The translations under genes and the position numbers were made by a program. DNA of 37,814 nt, from assembly GCA_022695795.1 (NCBI GenBank), contig MU404245.1, forward strand, positions 1-37,814, given 5' to 3'. Below are positions 30,101 to 37,814 of this stretch, piece after piece (within the stretch, counting starts at the first letter, position 1; every line of letters starts with the position of its first letter). The DNA is from Biscogniauxia marginata (lineage: Eukaryota; Ascomycota; Sordariomycetes; Xylariales; Xylariaceae). Under the pieces are notes generated by a model. That model ran no database searches. It saw nothing but the letters and a program-made list of their open reading frames with translations, and had not been told where the DNA came from.

Positions 30101-32957
30101 CGTTATAATTATATATTAAAATGTAATAAATACGTTAATAAGTTTAAATAGTATAATTTTATACTTATAATATCTATATACCATTAAAAAAGCAATATAT
30201 TATTCGTGTCCTTTAGCCATTTTAATTATATAATAACTATCGCGAAGGTTTAATACTATAAAGATTTAAACCTTATTAATTTACCTTTTTATAAATTTTA
30301 TTAATAATAATAAATATTCGTTTTTTTATATTACTTTATTAAAGTGTCAGTAATTAATTACTTATCATTATATTAAATTTCTTTTTTTATTAACTTATTA
30401 TTTTTTGTTTTTATTAACCTTTAGTACTATAATTATTAAGTATTTTAATAAGGATTTTAATTCTCGAATATATTCTTTATTAAGATCCTTTTAAATTCCT
30501 TTTTATAGTGCTTTTTATTTTTCTTGATTTATAAAATATACTAGAAATAGTTTTAGCTATTTTCTTTCTTTAAAGTAAATCTAGTAATTCCATTAACTAT
30601 ATTTTAATAATTCTTTTTTTGTTTTATTTTTAAATAATTTATAGAAACAAAAGTATTTACGTAATACTCTTTTTATTAGATTTTTAGGCTTAATTACTTA
30701 AATTATATAAGCAATATATTTCGTCTTTATATTTGTTTTTTTAGTGTCACTTACGGTATTTATTTTGTAACCCGTCGTAATTAACTCTTTTTAATCTTAA
30801 TCTTAATAAAGCGTGTTTATCTCAAAATTTATTCGTAAATTACTTTTTTTAAACTAATTCATTTCTAGGATCATATCGTGACTTAATATATATATAATAT
30901 TAAAAATGACTTACTCGAGATATTTTTAAATAGTTACCAAAAAAGGAATTATCTCTTTTAACACTTTATTATTCTCGTAACTAAATATATATTTTTTAAA
31001 GTTCCGTAATTTATATAAACTTTATTTATATATTTATAATATATTATCCTTTTAAGTTACCTCGATTAAAATATAACTTTTATTTACTCCTAAGTTTATA
31101 AGGGCTTTATATTCCCTTTTATTATACTTAACTTTAATTATAATGGTATTATTAAGTCCTAATTAAATTTCGTATAAAAACTTGCTATTTATAGCTTCTC
31201 GCTGCTTTACTAACGAGAGCTTTTGCCGTTTTTTGGTTTTTTATATCCCCTCTTTTTTGGGTTTCTTTAAGTCGCTACGGCCTTAATATCTTTTTATTCT
31301 TAAGCTTTTATAAAAATATGTTTTTAGTAATCGTTATTTAAATAATTTCTTTAATTACCTTTTAAGTAATAAAGAATAAAAGGTTTATCCTTTATATAAA
31401 ACCTTATATATTAAAACTTTAATTCCTTTTCGAGGGCCTTTTTATAGCTTAAATCTATTTTTTTATTAATTCGAAGCCTTTTAAGGTTCTAAATTATTTT
31501 CAAATAAAAAGCGTAATCCTTGGTTTTATTTATTAAGAGTAACTCGACATCTCTTCATAGATTTATATATATTTATAAAAACTCTCCCTCTTTTTTGAAG
31601 TATGCCTTAACGATTCGTTTATAACTTAATTTAATTACACGTATTTTTACTTATTACTTTATTAAGTACTTTCTTACGAAACCGAATAAACTAGTATTAT
31701 ACTTAGCTCGTTTTTTGAGCTAATATAGAAAATATAATCCCTTTTATAATTCCTATAATTCTTTTTTAATTTCGTCTTCTTCGAAACCCGCTTCGAGCAA
31801 ATCGTGTATATTATATATAGCCTTTAATAATTACTTTATTACTTTTTTCGGAACTTAAATGAAAATAATATACTTTAAAATAATATAGCTATCGTGAGAC
31901 GTTATTATAAATACACTTATTCTTTTTTATGTTATCACTTTCCGGTTTTTAAGAATAATAACCAGCTTTATCTTTAAAACTTTAATATATTTAACAAACG
32001 TCGTTAATATAAAAGCTTTAATATAACGATATATATTCTTTTTCTAGTTATTTTATTATTTTTAGTTTTATTTTAAGTTTTTCGCTTAACAACCCATTAA
32101 ACTAATTAACATTATTTAAGCTTTAATAAACATCGCAATTATTATTTATATAAAACTTCCGGTTTAGGTTGTTATATTTACTTCTTCCTTAATGTGTTTC
32201 GCATTTATCGTTATTATAATAGCTTTAATGTAACTCATTATGGTTTAACTTAATTCCTAAGTCGTATCCTAGTTTATAGGTATCGTATTCGTATGGTAAT
32301 TCGCCTTCGTTATATCCTTACCTGGCTTGTTTTGGCGTGAGGTACCCTAGGTACGAGTAGTCGTGCTCTAAACAGTCTTTGCGGTCGACCTAATAATATT
32401 TATAGCTTCCTTCTGCAGGGACTTCCTCGTCCTTCTCTGCCTTGACGGTGGTAATGGTAAACACTTAGTTTACCTCCTTATTGTCTTCGAAATGAACCCT
32501 TGCTTCGGAGGTTCTTTTCTCGGGTTGAGGAATCCCTCCTGTTTTTGGTTTGAAACCTTTTACATCGGGGGTCGTCATGTTGTCTGAGGGTGGCTCCGGC
32601 TATCTATTTCTAGGAGGTAGGGGTTGTTTTGCCTGTTTGTTTTCTTCTTCAGGTGCTTCTTCCTCCTCCTCTTCTTCTTCCTCAAATGATTCTTCTTCCT
32701 AAGCTTCAAAGGTGCCCTCCTAAAGCTCTTCTTTAGCTGCAACTATAATTAATTATTGTATTAGTTCTTTTAAACCCTTTTATTATATCGTAAAAAAATC
32801 TAAAGCTTTCGTCTAAAAGCTTATTAACTAAGGTTCTTTTACTTGTTTCTTTTTTTGTTACCCTTTGGTCTTAAGGGGCATACTTGTCCTAGGACGGTTC
32901 GACCGAGAGTCCCTTCTCTTAAACCAATATCAAGCACTAATTAAGGAGCTATTAAAA
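27110..32957 (-). pseudogene. gag-pol remnant of the Ty3/gypsy element
   Basis: Minus-strand polyprotein remains with stops in every frame. The upstream gag part (about 32260-32730) is readable: SFEEEEEEEEEAPEEENKQ, then PEPPSDNMTTPDVKG and HFEDNKEVN, with TAG/TAA codons where Gln or Trp would fit. Downstream, the RT active-site strand, the integrase zinc motif and the integrase core strand can be recognised. The second Asp of the RT box is preceded by Asn in place of Asp. Not functional. Confidence 0.8.
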
Positions 32958-33411
32958 TGTAACGAACCTCCTTATGTGTTCTTAGTTAACTAACTCCATA
33001 AATAAGTACGTACTAGGTTTTCTTATTTTAAAAGTAATAATAAATTAAAATTAATTCAAAAAATTTATAATGTTTTATTCGTTAAAAAGATTTTAAGGTA
33101 CTTTCATTATAATATCAAAAAGTAACTATAGTTTTAAATTAATAGCTAAAAAACGAATAACTAAATATATAAAAAACCTTGATCTACTTATACCCGTTCT
33201 TCTTTTCTTATTATCAAGTGAATCATTAAATCATTAATCTCCTATCCATGATTTAATGATTCATTTAATCATGGAATCATGAATCTCCCATCCATGATTC
33301 ATTAATCCATTAGATCCTCAGGCGGCGTTCTTTCCCAATCAAGCGCCCAACGGCGCTTTTCTGGTCACGTGATCCACACGTGACACACAGAAGAAAAGGA
33401 GGTTCGTAACA
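32958..33411 (-). repeat. Right LTR (5' LTR in transcription sense), partly spared from RIP
   Basis: 454 bp, beginning TGTAACGAACCTCC and ending GGAGGTTCGTAACA, so the LTR has the usual TG..CA ends inside a 14-bp inverted repeat. Its 33230-33411 part keeps normal GC and contains short imperfect repeats of ATCATGGATT/CCATGATT type. About 20 bp longer than the left LTR, mainly in that repeat part. Confidence 0.9.
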
Positions 33412-33416
33412 CACTA

Positions 33417-34153
33417 TTATATAAACTTTATAATTTTAAGTTAATTATTAAATAAGTTATTTAATTATTTAAAGTAAAGTTTATAAAAAAGTTACATTTA
33501 ATATTTTAAAAAAAAATTTTATTTCTTTAATATTTTTTAATTATTTATTAATTATTATATTTTTATATTTTTCATTATATAAATTATATTAAACTTTATT
33601 TTTATATAATATAATAAAAAACTTAATTTTTGACTTATAATTTAAATTTTTTTTAATTAAATAACTTAATTGTTTTCTTTTCATTAAAAGTAAACGTTTT
33701 TTATAATAAAATTTTATAAGTTAAATAACTCGTTAAATAAATAACTTATAAATATAAAGTTTAAAAGATAAACTATATAACATATAATTTATATAAACCT
33801 TAATTTTAAAAAATTAATTAATTTTTCTTAATTAAAAATAATATTATAAGTTAATTATAAGTTAATTAATTATATTATAAATAATTTTTTAATTTTAAAT
33901 TTTAAATTTTAAAAAGCTTAGCAAGTTACTAGTTTTTTTTAAGTTACTAACTAATTAACTTATAAAAACTTAAGTTAGTTAGTGACTTGACTTAAACTAG
34001 CACTAGTTAGTCACTAAACTAACTGAAACTAGTGTTAATTAGTTAACTTAATAACTTAAATTAGTATAAGTTAGTCAAAGGCCTAATTTAAACTAGTAAG
34101 TTAGTTAATAACTTAATTTTGACTAAAAACTACTAGTTTTTTTCACAACCCTG
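33417..34153. mobile_element. AT-rich element ending TCACAACCCTG (hAT-like)
   Basis: The right end TCACAACCCTG (to 34153) is the inverted form of the terminus at 6644. About 33930-34135 is filled with short AACTAGT/AAGTTAGTTAG motifs in both orientations, resembling the subterminal repeats of hAT elements. The left end is not identified, and the LTR retrotransposon may have landed in it, so the start given is only the retrotransposon border. Confidence 0.45.
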
Positions 34154-34341
34154 GTTAGTATTAAGTTTTAAAATTATAAAGAATTTTAATTCTTATTTTA
34201 AAATACCTTATTTAAATATATATTAATGATATTAAATCATTTTAATATTATATTATTAAAGACTTTTTCGCTCGTCGAGAAACGCGAATTACTTATAAAC
34301 TAGTAAATTTATTATAAACCTATAAATTAATAAAACGAATA

Positions 34342-35573
34342 ACATGTCTTATAAGCAAGTAGGTCACACAAGCGAGTAAGCTAGTTTTTACAACTTTCAC
34401 AGTTTTAACCATCAAAAAACATTTACGCGATATTAAAATTAATTAATTATTATTATTATTCGAATTATCTTTTTTAGTTTTACGCTTTAAAAACCAAATA
34501 CCTTTTTTATATTAAGTATTTGGTTTTTTAACACGTAATTTAAGTTAATTAGTTTATTACATTTTTCGAGTTAAAACCCTTTAAAATTAAATTAATAAAT
34601 TAATAATAAATAAAATTAATTATAATTCCTTAAAATTAAAATTATTAATTATCTCTTTATTTATTATATTATTAAACGCATTTTTATTCGTTATATAAAT
34701 ATATATATTATATCGTTTTTATTTAGTTATTATTTTTGAGACCCCTTTTTTTATTAATTGTAATATTATTCTTTTTTTATATTAAGTGTTCTTCTTATTT
34801 ATAATTACATATTTTTAATTTTATGTCGCTTATTAAAAACATAATTTATCTCTTAAAAACGAGTAATCTCATTTCGTAATAAAACCATTTTATATATTAA
34901 TAATAAAATTAAAAAGTTTTAAAAAAGTTTTTATGTAAATATTATAAATATTTATAATTAATTTATAAAAACTATTTTATTATTAATATATAAAGTAGCT
35001 TTATTACAAAATAAAACTATTTATTTTCGAGAAATAAATTATGGTTTTAATAAATAACGTAAAACTAAAAATAAATAATTATAAATTAAAAAAATTTAAT
35101 ATAAAAAAAGGATCTCGAAAAAAAATAATAACTAAACAAAAACGATATAATATATATAATTAAATTAATTATAATACGCGTATTTATATAACGAATAAAA
35201 ATACGTTTAATAACATAACAAATAAAAATATAATTAATAATATTTATATAGTAAATAAAAAGGTATTTAGTGATTTAAATTTCGAGGAGTTATAATTAAT
35301 TTTATTTATTATTAATTCTTTATTTTAATTTTAAAGGGTTTTAACTCGGAAAATGTCATAAATTAATCGACTTAAATTACGTGTTAAAAAACCGAATATT
35401 TAGTATAAAAAAGATATTCGGTTTTTAAAGCGTAAAACTAAAAAAAACGATTTAAATAATAATAATAATTAATTAATTTTAATGCCGTGTAAATGTTTTT
35501 TAATAGTTAAAACTACGAAAGTTATAAAAACTAGCTTACTCGTTTATGTGGCTCACTCGCTTATAAAACACGT
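34342..35573. mobile_element. 1.23-kb long-TIR element with ACRTGT ends
   Basis: The left end ACATGTCTTATAAGCAAG and the right end CGCTTATAAAACACGT are inverted copies, with TA on both sides (34340-34341, 35574-35575). Inverted similarity continues for roughly 280 bases, including the paired AACCAAATACC/TATTCGGTTTTT segments. The middle is shorter than in the 1.72-kb copy at 9788, so it is probably an internally deleted derivative. No coding frame. Confidence 0.75.
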
Positions 35574-35575
35574 TA

Positions 35576-37720
35576 TATTTAAATAAAAATTAAATTATTA
35601 AAAAATATTAAAAAATAAACTAATGAAAAAAGAATAATAAAATAAAATCGAGAAAATTAAAATTGTTATTATAAAAACCCTAAAAAAATCGTAAATATTA
35701 GTTTAAATATAAAATTTAATATATTTAAAAAAGTCGTTGAAATATATATATATATATTGAAAATCTCAAGTCATATTTCGTAAAAAAAAATCGAACTTAC
35801 TACTAATTATTAAAAGTCATTAACTTTAAAGGATTTTAAAAAGATATTTTTAAAAACCCAAGATTTTATAAAAAAACTTATATATATTAAATTTACGGTT
35901 TCGAATTTTACCTTTTTTAATTTAATAAAAAGCCTTCATCTTTTTAAATTATAAATTATAAATTATAAATAAAACGAATAATAATATACAAATTTAAATA
36001 AGCTATTTATCTTATAATTATTTTTAGTTAATCTTAAAATACTAAGTATTATTATAATAAAAAAATAAAAAAAATCAAATTATATAACTAAAAAAAGAAG
36101 AAAACCTTTTTAATAAATTTAAGCTTTAATAAGTATATTTACTTTATAAAAAGACTTTTAACTTATTTATTTACTTTATCTCTTTTTTCATGTTTATTAT
36201 TATTAAATATTTATATTACTATTATAAATAAATATATAATAATTCTAAAATAATAAATATATTTAAAGTATTATTTTAATTTATTTAATACTTTTAATTT
36301 CATAATTAAAAGAAGTTTTATTAACACTTTAATTTAAAGAAATATATACGTTTATAAGCACTTTTATAAGTAATACCCTTATTTTACCTCGAAAAATTTA
36401 TTATTTTATATTTTATTAGTTTTATATTTTATACTTAATAATTAATTATAATTAAGTTATTTAATAATAAGCATTTTTAAATAAATAAACTGTTTATTAA
36501 TTTCGAAATATAAAAAGAATTAAATATAAATAATAATTTAAACTAAAGTAATATCTCTATATTTAACAAAAACGCGGCCGATTTTAAAATATAAAAAGAT
36601 ATATATATAATTAATTCTTAAAATAATAATAAAAAAATTAAAATTAAAAAAATATTATTATAAATAAAAGGTATTTCTAAGAAGTAAAAAACATTATAAG
36701 TTTAAACTATATTACTTTAAAGAAGACTTTAATAATAATAAAATTAACATTTTTCGATAATAAATAAAACAAAATTATTTAATTGATTATTATAAATATA
36801 AAAACCGAGATATTAAAGTCTTAAAATCGAGATAAAAAAATTATTAATAAAGTAAATTAAACATAACTTAATATTAATAAATAAATCTTTTACGATAATT
36901 TAATTAAAAAACTAATAAAAATTAAACGAATAACTTTATATATAAGTAATATAAATTATTACGAAAATAAGTCGTAATTTTTAGTATTAATAAAGAAACT
37001 AAAAGATTTATTTTACTAAATAAATAATATATTTCTTAATATAATAAAAAAAGCGTTTTTTAAAACGTTAATTCTAACTTAAACAGTAAAATATATATAT
37101 AAACCCTTAAAAAATTAAAATGTAAATATTAACTTTTTAATATATAGAATTTTATTAACGTTAACCCGATATTTTATACTTTAAATAACAATTTATATAA
37201 ACGAGACTTTAAAATTTTATAAAAACCTTTAATTATAATAATAAAAATTTAAATTTAAATAATAACTTAATGATAAAATTTAAAATAACATAAAATTATA
37301 AAATAAATAATATATTATTAAAATTATAACAAGAAATTTTCTTATAAATTTAAATGTCTAACTTAAAATCTTAAATAAACAAAACGAAGTTTTATATAAA
37401 TATAAGATTAAATTTAAATAATTATTACTAAGTTCTTAAATAACGAAATTAATAAAGAATTAATAATAAATACTCTTACGAGATTAATTTTTAAAGTTAA
37501 TTCTACTTTTATAAAAATAAAATTTACGAAAATAATAATTATAATTAATTTTAAAAAATACTTAAATACACTAAATATATTTTAAAAAATTAAAATAATA
37601 TAAACCTAAAAACATAAAAAGTATAAGTAAAAAACTTAATTAAAATCTAATTAAGAAAAATAAAAAGTTAAACCGAGAAATTAAAAAAACGAAGTTTAAC
37701 ATAATATCAATTAAAAAACT
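35576..37720. other. AT-rich block, no identifiable feature
   Basis: About 2.1 kb of extremely AT-rich sequence without open frames. It does not visibly match the other element copies in the window. Probably another RIP-degraded transposon, but no terminus, target duplication or protein motif can be pointed to. Confidence 0.4.
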
Positions 37721-37814
37721 ATAAATAATAAATAATAAATAATAAATAATAAATAATAAATAATAAATAATAAATAATAAATAATAAATAATAAATAATA
37801 AATAATAAATAATA
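37721..37814. repeat. Heptanucleotide microsatellite (AAATAAT)n
   Basis: About 13 nearly perfect copies of a 7-bp unit run to the window edge and probably beyond it. Confidence 0.95.

Larger units (their letters stand above)
26676..33411 (-). mobile_element. Complete Ty3/gypsy LTR retrotransposon, RIP-inactivated
   Basis: A 6736-bp element between direct repeats 26676-27109 and 32958-33411, flanked by a perfect 5-bp duplication CACTA (26671-26675, 33412-33416). Transcription direction is minus: the purine-rich GGAGGGGAAGAA next to the left LTR (minus strand, about 27111-27125) is the polypurine tract, and pol remains read on the minus strand in the order Glu-rich gag-like region (32300-32730), reverse transcriptase (about 30040-30080, IYLNDILIYL in place of YLDDILIYS), integrase zinc region (about 28930-29000, VCNKVKALR) and integrase core (about 28720-28860, INRLTKYTYFL). 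That order is Ty3/gypsy, not Ty1/copia. Stops appear throughout at former Gln and Trp codons. Confidence 0.92.

Overview
This window comes from a filamentous ascomycete (Pezizomycotina, probably Sordariomycetes; genus not resolved). The nuclear genes have short introns of about 48-115 bp with GT..AG ends and CTRAY-type branch points. Compartments of normal base composition alternate abruptly with extremely AT-rich blocks made of mutated transposons. The damage in those blocks (CAG/CAA to TAG/TAA and TGG to TAG in old transposon reading frames, C left mostly in CpG and CpT) is what repeat-induced point mutation (RIP) leaves.

Layout: 1-1534 is the right part of a RIP-mutated, mariner-like element with long terminal inverted repeats. 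1875-5373 (+) is a glutamine-dependent NAD+ synthetase gene (QNS1 family), reconstructed here as 19 exons. 5374-7514 is intergenic with one small AT-rich insertion. 7515-8931 (-) is the E2 subunit of 2-oxoglutarate dehydrogenase (KGD2), three exons. 9341-15120 is a nested transposon block: a TA-flanked long-TIR element carrying a Fot1/pogo element, an inverted partial copy, then a hairpin MITE. 15480-18932 (-) is cytoplasmic leucyl-tRNA synthetase, three exons. 19688-22328 (-) is a chimeric terpene synthase (class I cyclase fused to a polyprenyl diphosphate synthase, fusicoccadiene-synthase type) with two lesions. 22329-24723 has no recognisable gene, and 24724-25178 (+) is a possible small two-exon gene. 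25329 to the end is a second transposon block with a MITE, an 8-bp-TSD hAT-like MITE, a complete but dead Ty3/gypsy LTR retrotransposon with a perfect 5-bp target duplication, another long-TIR element, and a 7-bp microsatellite at the edge.

How the genes relate: KGD2 and LeuRS are housekeeping genes with good motifs. The NAD+ synthetase keeps its catalytic residues, but its intron density is very different from its neighbours and it appears to lack a conserved segment of the synthetase domain. The terpene synthase would make its own C20 or C25 prenyl diphosphate and cyclise it. No cytochrome P450, transporter or regulator accompanies it, so there is no evident cluster. A 28-bp tandem duplication at a splice acceptor and a nonsense codon 70 codons before the family-type end suggest it is decaying. 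All gene models are conceptual splices made by reading the sequence; none has transcript support.
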